A stretch of DNA of 38,472 nucleotides from Gammaproteobacteria bacterium (GTDB lineage Bacteria > Pseudomonadota > Gammaproteobacteria > Steroidobacterales > Steroidobacteraceae): assembly GCA_004297335.1 (NCBI GenBank), contig SCUD01000028.1:1-38472 (forward strand), in the 5' to 3' direction. This document shows, in pieces, positions 1-8,179 of this stretch. The first letter of the stretch is position 1, and every line of letters begins with the position of its first letter. Position numbers and translations under genes: made by a program. The notes beneath the pieces were generated by a model. The model ran no database searches. It saw only the letters and a program-made list of their open reading frames with translations, and was not told the origin of the DNA.

Positions 1-25
1 GCTGTTCGTTCATGTCGATCACCAT
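1..25 (-). CDS. Start of a leftward ORF, possible transposase (partial)
   Basis: Read on the minus strand, 25 down to 1 is open and begins Met-Val-Ile-Asp-Met-Asn-Glu-Gln. The second Met, at 13, is an alternative start. Only eight codons are visible, so no family can be assigned from sequence. The call rests on position: it starts about 105-117 bp inside the putative IS end and points away from that end. It could equally be a chance frame. Confidence 0.2.
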
Positions 26-56
26 GGGCGGGATGATCGACCCAAACCTCAGCCGC

Positions 57-77
57 CAGACTCATACCTCGTTGGAA
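57..77. repeat. 21-bp direct repeat, copy 1
   Basis: This copy starts CAGACTCATACC and ends GTTGGAA. It differs from copy 2 (93-113) at two central positions only (TC here, AT there). Period 36 bp. No extension of similarity is seen on either side. Confidence 0.75.
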
Positions 78-92
78 ATACGCCCCCACGTT

Positions 93-113
93 CAGACTCA
101 TACCATGTTGGAA
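93..113. repeat. 21-bp direct repeat, copy 2
   Basis: Second copy of the repeat at 57-77, with 19 of 21 positions identical. It sits 17 bp inside the putative IS terminus at 130, a position typical of transposase-binding subterminal repeats. Confidence 0.75.
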
Positions 114-219
114 GAGACTCTGCCTTGACACGGACGAGCGTTTGGATGTCCTATCACCACGGTAGCCGGTTCGAGGGCGCCAGCGAACCGGGGGCTGGTG
201 CTGGTAACGGGGGGTTGCC

Positions 220-414
220 TTGCGCTACTTGCCATTTACGCTGTGGGTGGCCATCAGCGTCGTATTCATCGCCTACGCGATCAGCGACCTGGTCTTCGGC
301 CATTCGACCGCCCGGCAGTTGCTCGTGCGGACTGCACTGGCGCTGGTCTGGCCAGTCGCCCTGTTGAGCAGTTCCGGTCGCGCGCTGTTGCTGAATGCGG
401 GGAGGGGACTATGA
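220..414 (+). CDS. Small membrane protein coupled to the prohibitin gene
   Basis: 64 residues from a TTG start. A hydrophobic segment covers roughly residues 4-25 and a second one residues 35-50, so it is probably a two-helix inner-membrane peptide. I do not recognise a family. Its TGA (412-414) overlaps the ATG of the SPFH gene at 411 in an ATGA arrangement, which supports real translation and coupling. A G-rich stretch at 209-214 could serve as ribosome binding site. By context it may be an accessory of the downstream prohibitin-like protein, but nothing in the sequence shows this. Confidence 0.45.
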   Translation: MRYLPFTLWVAISVVFIAYAISDLVFGHSTARQLLVRTALALVWPVALLSSSGRALLLNAGRGL

Positions 415-1265
415 GCCTGCCGGAACGCCTGGGTTACTCGGCCGCGGCGACTGGCCGCGTCATTCTCGGCGGGGGCATCGCGCTGCTGGCGATCCTGACG
501 GTCTCGTGCAGCATGAAGACCGTCGATACCGGCCATCGCGGAGTCAAGGTGCGATTTGGCCAGGTCATGGGCGAGGGTTTGCCGGAGGGCCTGTATTTCG
601 TCAATCCCCTGACCACGCACATCCAGGAGATCGACACCCGCGTGCTCAAGTGGGAGGACGAAACCCAGGCCTACACCCGAGATGTGCAGCAGGCGACGCT
701 GCAGTTCGTCCTCAACTATCGCCTCGATCCCGAGCGCGCGCACACCGTATTCCAGCAGGTGGGTGCCGACTGGAGCAGCAAGCTGGTGGCCCAGGTCGTG
801 CTCGAGGAAATGAAGCGTGAAGTCGGGCAGCATGAAGCCGTCGATCTCATTTCGCAGCGCGATACGGCGGCGCGGCGCATCGAGACCAATGTTGCGGCGC
901 TGCTGGCCAAGCGCAATGTCATCGTCACCGGCTTCCAGCTGACCAACATCGACTACACTCCCGAGTTCGAACATGCCGTCGAGGCCAAGGTCATCGCCCA
1001 GCAGAAGGCGATCGAGGAGCAGAATCGCACCGTGCAGGTCCGGGAACAGGCAGCGCAACGGGTGGAAACCGCGAAGGGCAGTGCCGAGTCGACCATCCTC
1101 AATGCCAAGGCCGAGGCCGAGTCCATATCCATCCGCGCCCGGGCACTCGAGCAGAATGCGAAGCTGGTGCAGTGGGAGGCGGTGCAGAAGTGGAACGGTC
1201 AGCTGCCGCAGTACATGCTGGGCAACACGGTGCCGTTCGTGAGCGTGCCGACCAGCAAGGAGTAG
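411..1265 (+). CDS. Prohibitin/SPFH (Band 7) family membrane protein
   Basis: 284 residues, the usual prohibitin size. An N-terminal transmembrane segment spans about residues 16-34. The SPFH domain (about 36-210) begins with the typical VDTGHRGVKVRFG stretch and contains GLYFVNPL. The C-terminal third is an Ala/Glu/Gln-rich helix, probably coiled coil (about 195-265), with AKAEAES-type repeats. SPFH proteins oligomerise into membrane scaffolds and often restrain the FtsH protease; that role is family knowledge, not shown here. The longer in-frame opening from 198 was rejected because ATG 411 has a strong GGGGAGGGGA ribosome binding site and the ATGA overlap with the small gene before it. The M13 peptidase gene downstream is convergent. 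Confidence 0.9.
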   Translation: MSLPERLGYSAAATGRVILGGGIALLAILTVSCSMKTVDTGHRGVKVRFGQVMGEGLPEGLYFVNPLTTHIQEIDTRVLKWEDETQAYTRDVQQATLQFVLNYRLDPERAHTVFQQVGADWSSKLVAQVVLEEMKREVGQHEAVDLISQRDTAARRIETNVAALLAKRNVIVTGFQLTNIDYTPEFEHAVEAKVIAQQKAIEEQNRTVQVREQAAQRVETAKGSAESTILNAKAEAESISIRARALEQNAKLVQWEAVQKWNGQLPQYMLGNTVPFVSVPTSKE

Positions 1266-1323
1266 GCCGCCCGGCGCCGCGAGTCCCCGCCCAAGTCAGG
1301 CGTCCGGAACGATTGCTCCGCAA

Positions 1324-3432
1324 CTACCAGATCACCACGCGCTGCTCGCCGTCGCGCACCATGCCGTCGCCGCCCTGGCACTGGAAGGCGGCGGCGAAGG
1401 CCGGCAGGTTCGAGGGCGCGCCATTGGCGCGGAAGCCGGCCGGGGCGTGCGGGTCGGTGTTCAGGCGCACCTTCAGCTCTTCCGGCCGGAAATTGCGGCG
1501 CCAGATCGTGCCAAAGTTGAGGAAGTAGCGCTGCGCCTGGCTGAAGCCATCGATCATCGGATCGGTGTAGTCGGCGCCCTGGGCACGCTGCAGCGCGTCG
1601 AAGGCCACGGTCAGGCCGCCGAGGTCGGCGATGTTCTCGCCCAGGGTCAGCTCGCCCTTGACGTGCAGCGGACCGTCCTGCGGATCGGTCAGCGCGACGT
1701 AGGCGGAGAACTGCTCGACGAGCCTGGCGGTGCGGGCCCGGAACTGTTCGAGGTCCGCGGCCGTCCACCAGTTCTGGTTGTTGCCCTGGGCGTCGAACTG
1801 GCTGCCCTGGTCGTCGTAGCCATGCATGATCTCGTGGCCGATCACCGCGCCGATGCCGCCGTAGTTGAGCGCGTCGTCGGCAGCGGGATCGAAGAACGGC
1901 GGCTGCAGGATCGCCGCCGGGAACACGATCTCGTTCTTGGTCGGGTTGTAGTAGGCGTTGACCGTCTGCGGTGTCATTCCCCATTCCTTGCGGTCGGCCG
2001 GCTTGCCGATCTTGCCCATCTGATAGGCGTTCTCGAAGGCGCCGGCGGCCAGCACATTGGCCAGGTAGCTGCTGTTACGGTCGATGCCGAGCGCTGAGTA
2101 GTCGCGCCACTGGTCCGGGTAGCCGATCTTCGGGTCGAAGGTCTGCCACTTCTCCAGGGCCCTGGCCTTGGTGGCATCGCTCATCCACTCCAGGTCCTGC
2201 AGGCGAACTTTGAGTGCCTCGCGCAGGTTCTGCACCAGGGCCTGCATCCTGGCCTTGGACGACTCCGGGAAGACCTGCTCCACGTAGACCTGGCCCAGGG
2301 CCTCGCCCAGCACGCCGTTGACGGTGTCGAGCACGCGCTTCCATTGCGGCTTCTGTTCCTGCTGGCCGCGCATGGCCTTGCCATAGAAGGCGAAGCGCTC
2401 GTCGGCGAAGGCGTCGGACAGGTACGGCGCGGCATCCACCAGCACGTGGTAGCGCAGGTAGGCGCGCCAGTCGTCCACCGGGGTGTCGGCGAGCATCCGG
2501 TCGACCTCGGCGAAGAAGGCCGGTTGTGACAACGAGAAGCCCTTGACCTCCTGCAGGCCCTCAACGGCCATGAATTGCGACCAGCTGAAGTTCGGCGTCA
2601 GCCGGTCGGCCTCGGCCAGGGTCACGTAGTGGTACTGGTTGGCCGGGTCGCGCAGTTCGGTCGGGGCCAGCGAGGCGCCGGCCAGGCGGGTCTCGAAGGC
2701 CAGCACGGCCTGCGCCTGCTGGCGGGCGGCGGCGGCGTCAACGCCACCGAGCCCGAGCATGCGCTCGAGGTGGGCGACGAAGGAATCGCGGGTTTCCTCG
2801 TACTTCGGCTCCAGGTAGTAGGCCTTCTCCGGCAGCGAGAGGCCACCCTGGAAGGCGTAGCCGATCACCATCGAAGCGTTCTTGAAGTCCTCGCTGGGGC
2901 CGAACCAGAACACCGACTGCTGGCCCTGGCCGAAAGTGCGGCGCAGGTAGGGAGCGATCTGGGCGCGGGTCTCGATCGCGTCGATCCCGGCCAGCAGCGG
3001 CTGGACCGGGGCCCCGCCCTGGGCGTTCCGCCGGGCCACATCCATGCCGGTGCCGTAAAGGTCGCCGATCTTCTGGGTGACCGTGCCGGCAGCGGCCTGC
3101 GCCGCGGCGGCGGCCTCGACGATCTGTTTCTGCACGGCCAGCGAGCGTTCGTTCAGCATCTCGAAGCTGCCCCAGGTGGTCTTGTCGGCCGGCACCGGGT
3201 TGGCGGCCAGCCACTGGCTGTTCACGTGGGCGTTGAGGTCCTGGCAGACCGGCCGGCCGGGGTCCAGGTCGCTGGCCGCGAAATGCGGCAGGCTCGGCAG
3301 GCTGGCCATGTCGATACGCAGGGGCGCGGTAGTCGCCGCCGGCGCAGCGGGATCAGCGGCGGCACAGCAGGTGCCGGCGCCGAGCGCGGCGGCCACGGCC
3401 AGGGCGAGGGGGTGCAGCGAGCGCAGGGTCAT
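1324..3432 (-). CDS. M13 (neprilysin/PepO-like) zinc metallopeptidase, secreted
   Basis: 702 residues, full length for family M13. The N-terminus is a Sec signal peptide with an alanine-rich core, probably cleaved near residue 25. The zinc motif HEIMH is at 533-537 and the third ligand lies in ENIAD at 599-603. The NAYYNP segment before the zinc site matches the substrate-binding NAY/F motif, and the protein ends in a C-terminal Trp as the family does. It should degrade peptides in the periplasm or outside the cell. The frame is open upstream to 3582, but ATG 3432 is the start that yields a proper signal peptide. It is monocistronic and convergent with the prohibitin gene. Confidence 0.93.
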   Translation of the reverse strand: MTLRSLHPLALAVAAALGAGTCCAAADPAAPAATTAPLRIDMASLPSLPHFAASDLDPGRPVCQDLNAHVNSQWLAANPVPADKTTWGSFEMLNERSLAVQKQIVEAAAAAQAAAGTVTQKIGDLYGTGMDVARRNAQGGAPVQPLLAGIDAIETRAQIAPYLRRTFGQGQQSVFWFGPSEDFKNASMVIGYAFQGGLSLPEKAYYLEPKYEETRDSFVAHLERMLGLGGVDAAAARQQAQAVLAFETRLAGASLAPTELRDPANQYHYVTLAEADRLTPNFSWSQFMAVEGLQEVKGFSLSQPAFFAEVDRMLADTPVDDWRAYLRYHVLVDAAPYLSDAFADERFAFYGKAMRGQQEQKPQWKRVLDTVNGVLGEALGQVYVEQVFPESSKARMQALVQNLREALKVRLQDLEWMSDATKARALEKWQTFDPKIGYPDQWRDYSALGIDRNSSYLANVLAAGAFENAYQMGKIGKPADRKEWGMTPQTVNAYYNPTKNEIVFPAAILQPPFFDPAADDALNYGGIGAVIGHEIMHGYDDQGSQFDAQGNNQNWWTAADLEQFRARTARLVEQFSAYVALTDPQDGPLHVKGELTLGENIADLGGLTVAFDALQRAQGADYTDPMIDGFSQAQRYFLNFGTIWRRNFRPEELKVRLNTDPHAPAGFRANGAPSNLPAFAAAFQCQGGDGMVRDGEQRVVIW

Positions 3433-3482
3433 GATCAGGCTCCAGGCCCGAAGGGCGGCTGAGACGCGGGAAGGTCGGGAGA

Positions 3483-3512
3483 ATCTTACACGCTGCTGCT
3501 GATCGTGGTCAC
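3483..3512 (-). promoter_or_regulatory. Candidate promoter of the M13 peptidase gene
   Basis: On the minus strand a TAAGAT -10 box (3483-3488) is preceded by TG and follows a GTGACC -35-like box (3507-3512) with an 18-bp spacer. It lies about 50 bp before the ATG. The -35 is a weak match. Confidence 0.35.
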
Positions 3513-3544
3513 CGGCCGGCCGTTCCTGGTCCGGGCAGGCATGC

Positions 3545-4705
3545 TCAGCCCAGCGCCGCAGCAACCTGCAGCAGATCAGCAAACGCCACGGCCTGCACCT
3601 GCCTGGCCAGCGGGAAAGTCGCCTCCCCTGCGTGCACGACGTACAACTGTTTGAGCTTCAGGTCGGCCAGCGCAGTCTTCATCGACAACGTCAGCGCCGG
3701 CGCCGTCGTGCGCTTCACCTCGAAGCCGATGCGCCGCGCGCCGCGGGTAATCAGCAGGTCGAGCTCTGCACCGGCGTGGGTGCGCCAGTAGTAGCACTCG
3801 TGCACCGCGGCATCCAGCGCCTGGATGATCTGGTCGATGACGAAGCCCTCCCAGGAGGCGCCCACCCTGGCGTGCACGTCCAGCTGGCGTCCGGTGCGCA
3901 GGTCCAGCAGTGCGTGCAGCAGGCCGGTATCGCGCACGTAGATCTTCGGCGCCTTCACCTGCCGCTTGCCGAGATTCTCGTGCCACGGCTGCAGCTGGCG
4001 CATGACGAATGCGTCAGTCATCTTGTCGAGATAGCTGCGCACCGTGGTGTCCGCAAGACCCATGGAGCGGCCAATCTCCGAGGCGTTCCACGGCTGGCCG
4101 TGACCATGCGCCAGCATCGACCAGAAGCGGTACATCGCCTGCGCCCCAGCCACGATCCCGAGCTGCGACAGATCCCGCTCCAGGAAGGTGCGCAGGAATT
4201 GCCGGCGCCACTCGAAGCTCGCGGCCTCCGACCTGGCCAGATACGCGCGCGGGAAGCCACCACGCAGCCACAACCGGTGCCAATGCCCTGGCGGCACCTC
4301 GGCAAGGCCCAACCCCGGCAGGAAGTGATAGCCGATGCGCCCAGCCAGGGACTCGGCACTCTGGCGGAGCAGTTGCGGCGACGCGCTGCCCAGGACGAGG
4401 AAACGCGCTTTGTTCGGGCGTCGATCCGCCAGCACGCGCAGGCTCGGAAACAGCTCCGGTCGGTGCTGGATCTCATCGAGTATCACCAGGCCCCGCAGGC
4501 CGGCCAGCGCCAGCATGGGATCAGCGAGGCGGGCTATTGCCGCCGGGTCCTCGAGATCGAAGCGGGTGACCTCGCCACGCCAGGCTCGGCCAATGGCCGC
4601 CGCCAACGTCGTCTTGCCGACCTGGCGGGCCCCCAGCAGACCGACGACGGGGAAGCTGGCCAGCAGCCGGCGGACGGCCCGCAGATGGGAGGGGCGCTCG
4701 AGCAT
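3545..4705 (-). CDS. AAA ATPase with DUF4143 domain
   Basis: 386 residues, usual for this family. The Walker A motif GARQVGKT is at 25-32 and Walker B LVILDE at 73-78. They are followed by the GSASPQLL sensor-like stretch and the ERDLSQLG region. The C-terminal half is the DUF4143 domain, with a winged-helix-like part (about 200-260) and a nuclease-like ELDLLI...FEVKR segment near 320-335. The ELD and EVK residues resemble a PD-(D/E)xK core, but nuclease activity is unproven in this family. These proteins are common orphan genes that come and go between strains. Start ATG 4705 is the natural one; a 33-nt palindrome sits just before it. No toxin or partner gene is adjacent. Confidence 0.9.
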   Translation of the reverse strand: MLERPSHLRAVRRLLASFPVVGLLGARQVGKTTLAAAIGRAWRGEVTRFDLEDPAAIARLADPMLALAGLRGLVILDEIQHRPELFPSLRVLADRRPNKARFLVLGSASPQLLRQSAESLAGRIGYHFLPGLGLAEVPPGHWHRLWLRGGFPRAYLARSEAASFEWRRQFLRTFLERDLSQLGIVAGAQAMYRFWSMLAHGHGQPWNASEIGRSMGLADTTVRSYLDKMTDAFVMRQLQPWHENLGKRQVKAPKIYVRDTGLLHALLDLRTGRQLDVHARVGASWEGFVIDQIIQALDAAVHECYYWRTHAGAELDLLITRGARRIGFEVKRTTAPALTLSMKTALADLKLKQLYVVHAGEATFPLARQVQAVAFADLLQVAAALG

Positions 4706-4719
4706 CAGCGGATGGTACC

Positions 4720-4752
4720 TTGAAACTTCGGTTTCACAAACCGATCTTTCAA
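4720..4752 (-). promoter_or_regulatory. 33-nt two-tier palindrome upstream of the DUF4143 ATPase
   Basis: The outer arms TTGAAA (4720-4725) and TTTCAA (4747-4752) and the inner arms CGGTTT (4729-4734) and AAACCG (4738-4743) are both perfectly complementary, with a CAC centre (4735-4737). A nested alternative stem TGAAAC/GTTTCA (4721-4726 with 4731-4736) around TTCG shares bases with the inner stem, so the two folds exclude each other. It is strongly AT-rich for this region and lies 14 nt before the ATG. It could be an operator or a leader-RNA switch controlling the ATPase. It lacks a T-run and so is not a classical terminator. Confidence 0.6.
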
Positions 4753-4803
4753 TGATTCACCGGGGGCACCGCGCGCTGCTGTGAGCCGCGGCCGGCCGAG
4801 GCC

Positions 4804-4809
4804 TATACT
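4804..4809 (+). promoter_or_regulatory. Candidate -10 box TATACT
   Basis: TATACT lies 7 nt before an ATG at 4817, which puts the expected transcription start within a nucleotide or two of the start codon. No convincing -35 is visible. Confidence 0.35.
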
Positions 4810-4816
4810 GCCGGCC

Positions 4817-4942
4817 ATGAGATCGCGGGTCGCCGAAGAGCCGCGCCGCGCGACCGATACCATCGTCGGCATGCCGGCGCGCGAGGCAGCGACGCTGCGG
4901 GGCCTGCTGGCCGACCGCGGACCGGGCGACGCCCGCCGCTGA
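4817..4942 (+). CDS. Possible 41-aa leaderless small protein
   Basis: The frame runs from ATG 4817 to TGA 4940-4942 and encodes a charged, Arg/Ala-rich 41-residue peptide with no membrane segment and no family I recognise. Support is a TATACT -10 box placed so that the mRNA would start at the ATG, and the fact that this stretch between two leftward genes is otherwise unexplained. High-GC DNA often yields such short frames by chance, so it is only a candidate. Confidence 0.3.
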   Translation: MRSRVAEEPRRATDTIVGMPAREAATLRGLLADRGPGDARR

Positions 4943-4961
4943 CCCCGCCCGCGCCGAATCC

Positions 4962-6179
4962 TCAGAACGCCGCGCCGACCTGCACCCAGAACTTGCTGGT
5001 GTCGGTGAAGAGCCCGTCGGTCGAGTAGTCGGCGTACTTCACCAGCAGCTCGTAGCGCTTGGCGAACTTGCGCGCGACTGAGAGATCGAGCTCGGTGCCA
5101 TAGTCCTGCGAGGTGGCCTCGGCCTGGTAGTCGTGCCACACGGCCTGCCCGGTGAATCCGGCCAGCTTGCCGTTGATGCCGACATAGCGGTCGTCGATGC
5201 CGGCGCTCGGTGTGGTCAGGAACTTGTCGGCCCAGCCCTGCCACTTGTGCAGCGTGGCGAGCGGCGTCTGGAAGGCGGGATTGGTCAGCGCAGTGAAACT
5301 GCCGCTGCTGCCATCGAGCACTTCCTGCCCGGCGAGCAGGCCGAAGGCCGGCCACTTCAGCGCGAATTCGATCTGCCGGTAGCCGGCGTCGGTGCTGGCC
5401 TGGCTTCTCGCTGCATCCTGCTGCCGCGCGTACTCGAGGCCCCAGGCGAACTCCGGCCCCGTGCCGAACTTGCGGCTGCCGTCGTAGCGCAGCCCCAGCG
5501 TATTACTCGACAGCTGCGGGGCGTCGTCGAAGTCCAGGCGATAGAAATAAGCGCTCAGCGCGCCGACCGGCAGCTTCTTCAGGCGCAGGTGCAGCAGGTG
5601 GCTGTCCGAGTCGAAGTCGGCGGCCGGATTGCCGGAATCCGGCCCGAACACCCGGCGCACCGCGGTGACATAGCTGTAGTTGAAGGTGACGGCAGGCAGG
5701 GTCTCGTTCGTGATCGTCAGCGCATCGTAGGTCTGCTCGTTCTGCCGCCAGCCAACCGCGCCGATGTGTCGTTCGCCGTCATGGCGGATGCGCTGGCGGC
5801 CGATGCGCACCGTCGTCTTTGGCAGGCCGGTGTACTGCAGGTACGCCTGGTTGAGGTCGGTGCCCTCCGGGTCCGCGACGATCGGATAGCTGGTCCGGCC
5901 GTTCCGGGTGCTGTTGAAGCTGTCGCTGCCGAGGATCTGCACGTGGTCCAGCTCGAAGAACGCCGAGAAGTCGTGCACCTTGCCGGTCGCGAGGTTGAGA
6001 CGCAGCCGCAGCGTGTTGGCACCCGCATCATTCGCCAGTCCGTCCTGGTCGACGGACTCATGGCGAAATCGCAGGTCGAGACCAGCCTTGGCGCCAGCCA
6101 TCAGGCCGGCCGGCTCATCCGCCAGCGCCGCGGCCGGACCGAGCAGCGCGACGGCGGCCAGGATCGAATAACGGCTCAT
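4962..6179 (-). CDS. Outer-membrane porin, alginate-export-like family
   Basis: 405 residues. A signal peptide is cleaved after ALA near residue 21. The rest has alternating hydrophobic/polar strands typical of a beta barrel and ends in the C-terminal Phe needed for outer-membrane assembly. Segments such as TVRIGRQRI and GWRQNEQTYDA near residues 150-180 match the conserved core of the alginate-export porin family. The substrate is unknown; many family members are general or hydrophobic-compound channels. ATG 6179 was chosen over the frame opening at 6221 because it gives the signal peptide and has a GGGGAGA ribosome binding site. It is divergent from acs with an 86-bp gap. Confidence 0.85.
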   Translation of the reverse strand: MSRYSILAAVALLGPAAALADEPAGLMAGAKAGLDLRFRHESVDQDGLANDAGANTLRLRLNLATGKVHDFSAFFELDHVQILGSDSFNSTRNGRTSYPIVADPEGTDLNQAYLQYTGLPKTTVRIGRQRIRHDGERHIGAVGWRQNEQTYDALTITNETLPAVTFNYSYVTAVRRVFGPDSGNPAADFDSDSHLLHLRLKKLPVGALSAYFYRLDFDDAPQLSSNTLGLRYDGSRKFGTGPEFAWGLEYARQQDAARSQASTDAGYRQIEFALKWPAFGLLAGQEVLDGSSGSFTALTNPAFQTPLATLHKWQGWADKFLTTPSAGIDDRYVGINGKLAGFTGQAVWHDYQAEATSQDYGTELDLSVARKFAKRYELLVKYADYSTDGLFTDTSKFWVQVGAAF

Positions 6180-6194
6180 CTTCGTCTCCCCGCA

Positions 6195-6211
6195 GCCCCA
6201 CGTGGCGGGGC
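6195..6211. promoter_or_regulatory. Inverted repeat with CCACGTGG core between the porin gene and acs
   Basis: GCCCC (6195-6199) and GGGGC (6207-6211) are complementary, and the loop overlaps a perfect 8-bp palindrome CCACGTGG (6198-6205). It occupies the -35 area of the candidate acs promoter and the 5' region of the porin gene, so it could be a shared operator. No T-run suited to termination follows beyond three T. Confidence 0.3.
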
Positions 6212-6221
6212 TTTCGGGCAT

Positions 6222-6227
6222 TAGAAT
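6222..6227 (+). promoter_or_regulatory. Candidate -10 box of acs (TAGAAT)
   Basis: TAGAAT lies 38 nt before the preferred acs start at 6266. The same hexamer precedes uvrD and trkA in this window. The -35 is not evident. Confidence 0.35.
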
Positions 6228-6265
6228 AGTCCTGCCAGCCGGCTCACTGCCTCAGGATGATCCGC

Positions 6266-8179
6266 ATGGAAGTAGGTAAACACCCGGTACCGCCTGACTA
6301 CCAGGCGCTGTACGCAGAATCCCTGCGCGACCCGGAGAGTTTCTGGGCGCGGGTTGCGGGCCGCATCGACTGGTACCGCAGGCCCAGGCAGATTCGCGAC
6401 GTCAGCTTCGATGCCGATGACTTCCGGGTACGCTGGTTCGCGGATGGCGAGCTCAACGTCGCGGTCAACTGTCTCGACCGCCACCTGGCGACGCGCGGCG
6501 ACCGGACCGCGCTGATCTTCGAGGGTGACGATCCGGCGGTGTCGCGCCAGATCAGCTACCGCGAGCTGTACGAGCAGGTCTGCCGCCTCGGCAACGCGCT
6601 GCGTGGCCTTGGCGTGCGCAAGGGCGACCGCGTAACGATCTACCTGCCGATGATCCCCGAAGCCGTGGTCGCAATGCTCGCCTGCGCGCGCATCGGCGCG
6701 GTTCACTCGGTCGTGTTCGGCGGCTTTTCACCGGAGTCGCTGGCCGGCCGCATCCGCGACTGCGGCTCGACACTCGTGATCACCGCCGACGAGGGCGTGC
6801 GCGGCGGGCGCACGACGCCGCTGAAGCAGAACGTCGACACGGCGCTCGCACACCCCGGCATCGCGGTCGACAAGGTCGTCGTCGTGCGGCGCACCGGCGC
6901 GCCGGTCGGCTGGAACCCCGGCCGCGACCTCTGGTACGAAGACCTCACGGCCGGCCAGCCCGCGAGCTGCGAGCCCGAGCGCATGAACGCGGAGGATCCA
7001 CTGTTCATCCTGTACACCTCGGGCTCGACCGGGCAGCCGAAGGGCGTCCTGCACACCGGCGGGGGCTATCTGGTCTACGTGAACTGCACCTTCTCCTGGG
7101 TCTTCGGCTATCAGGACAGCGACATCTTCTGGTGCACCGCGGATGTCGGCTGGGTCACCGGACACAGCTATATCGTCTACGGCCCGCTGTCGAACGGCGC
7201 GACCAGCCTGGTCTTCGAGGGCGTGCCTAGTCATCCGGACCACTCGCGCTTCTGGCGCGTGATCGACAAGCATCAGGTCACGATCTTCTACACCGCGCCG
7301 ACCGCGATCCGCGCACTGATGCGCGAGGGCGATGCACCGGTCAAGGCCTGTTCCCGCACCAGCCTGCGGCTGCTCGGCTCGGTCGGCGAACCGATCAATC
7401 CCGAGGCCTGGCAGTGGTATCACCGCGTGGTCGGCGACGGCCGCTGCCCGATCGTCGATACCTGGTGGCAGACGGAAACCGGGGGCATCCTGATCTCGCC
7501 GCTGGCCGGTGCAACTGCGCTGAAGCCGGGTTCCGCGACGCTGCCATTGCCGGGCATCCGCCCGGCGATCGTCGATGGTGAGGGGCACCTGCTGGAGGGC
7601 CCGGCCGAGGGCAACCTCGTGCTTCTGGACAGCTGGCCGGGGCAGATGCGCACGGTCTACGGCGACCACCAGCGCTTCATCGATACGTATTTCAAGACCT
7701 TTCGCGGCATGTACTTCACCGGCGACGGTGCGCGCCGCGACGAGGACGGTTACTACTGGATCACCGGCCGCGTCGACGACGTGATCAACGTCGCCGGCCA
7801 CCGCATGGGCACCGCCGAGGTGGAAAGCGCGCTGGTCGCGCACCCGAAAGTCTCCGAGGCCGCGGTGGTCGGCTTCCCGCACGACATCAAGGGCCAGGGC
7901 ATCTACGCCTACGTGACGCTGCTCGCCGGCGAGGAGCCGGACGAGGCGCTGCGCCAGGAACTCGTGCAGTGGGTGCGCCGGGAGATCGGACCGATCGCGG
8001 CGCCCGACTATATCCAGTGGGCGCCGGGCCTGCCGAAGACGCGCTCCGGCAAGATCATGCGGCGCATCCTGCGCAAGATCGCTGCCGACCAGCCCGGGGA
8101 GCTCGGCGACACTTCCACGCTCGCCGATCCCGCGGTCGTGCAGGACCTGGTCGAGAACCGGCGCCAGGGCGACGGGTGA
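6266..8179 (+). CDS. acs: Acetyl-CoA synthetase (AMP-forming)
   Basis: 637 residues, close to the roughly 650 of typical Acs. It activates acetate with ATP and CoA through acetyl-AMP. The ATP-binding motif [11 protein letters not shown] starts at residue 250, WWQTETGG is present, and [23 protein letters not shown] marks the hinge. The C-terminal TRSGKIMRR carries Lys596, the conserved catalytic and acetylation-sensitive lysine. Two in-frame ATGs exist, 6257 and 6266. AGGA at 6254-6257 is well spaced only for 6266, so that start is preferred. Its TGA overlaps the GTG of the next gene (GTGA), which suggests an operon. Confidence 0.95.
   Translation: MEVGKHPVPPDYQALYAESLRDPESFWARVAGRIDWYRRPRQIRDVSFDADDFRVRWFADGELNVAVNCLDRHLATRGDRTALIFEGDDPAVSRQISYRELYEQVCRLGNALRGLGVRKGDRVTIYLPMIPEAVVAMLACARIGAVHSVVFGGFSPESLAGRIRDCGSTLVITADEGVRGGRTTPLKQNVDTALAHPGIAVDKVVVVRRTGAPVGWNPGRDLWYEDLTAGQPASCEPERMNAEDPLFILYTSGSTGQPKGVLHTGGGYLVYVNCTFSWVFGYQDSDIFWCTADVGWVTGHSYIVYGPLSNGATSLVFEGVPSHPDHSRFWRVIDKHQVTIFYTAPTAIRALMREGDAPVKACSRTSLRLLGSVGEPINPEAWQWYHRVVGDGRCPIVDTWWQTETGGILISPLAGATALKPGSATLPLPGIRPAIVDGEGHLLEGPAEGNLVLLDSWPGQMRTVYGDHQRFIDTYFKTFRGMYFTGDGARRDEDGYYWITGRVDDVINVAGHRMGTAEVESALVAHPKVSEAAVVGFPHDIKGQGIYAYVTLLAGEEPDEALRQELVQWVRREIGPIAAPDYIQWAPGLPKTRSGKIMRRILRKIAADQPGELGDTSTLADPAVVQDLVENRRQGDG

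Larger units (their letters stand above)
1..130. mobile_element. Probable terminal end of an insertion sequence, cut by the window edge
   Basis: Two 21-bp near-identical direct repeats lie 36 bp apart. A leftward reading frame opens at 25 or 13 and runs off the window. The segment ends in CA at 129-130, just before ordinary gene sequence. Multiple internal terminal repeats, a CA/TG terminus and a first ORF starting 105-117 bp inside the end are the layout of IS21-like and some integrase-core elements. The other end and nearly all of the transposase are outside the window, so the family cannot be confirmed. The boundary at 130 is inferred from the CA terminus only. Confidence 0.35.

Noticed and set aside
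3545-4705. DUF4143 ATPase as part of a toxin-antitoxin or defence pair
   Set aside because: No adjacent gene with a toxin, nuclease or antitoxin signature; it stands alone between a peptidase and a porin gene.
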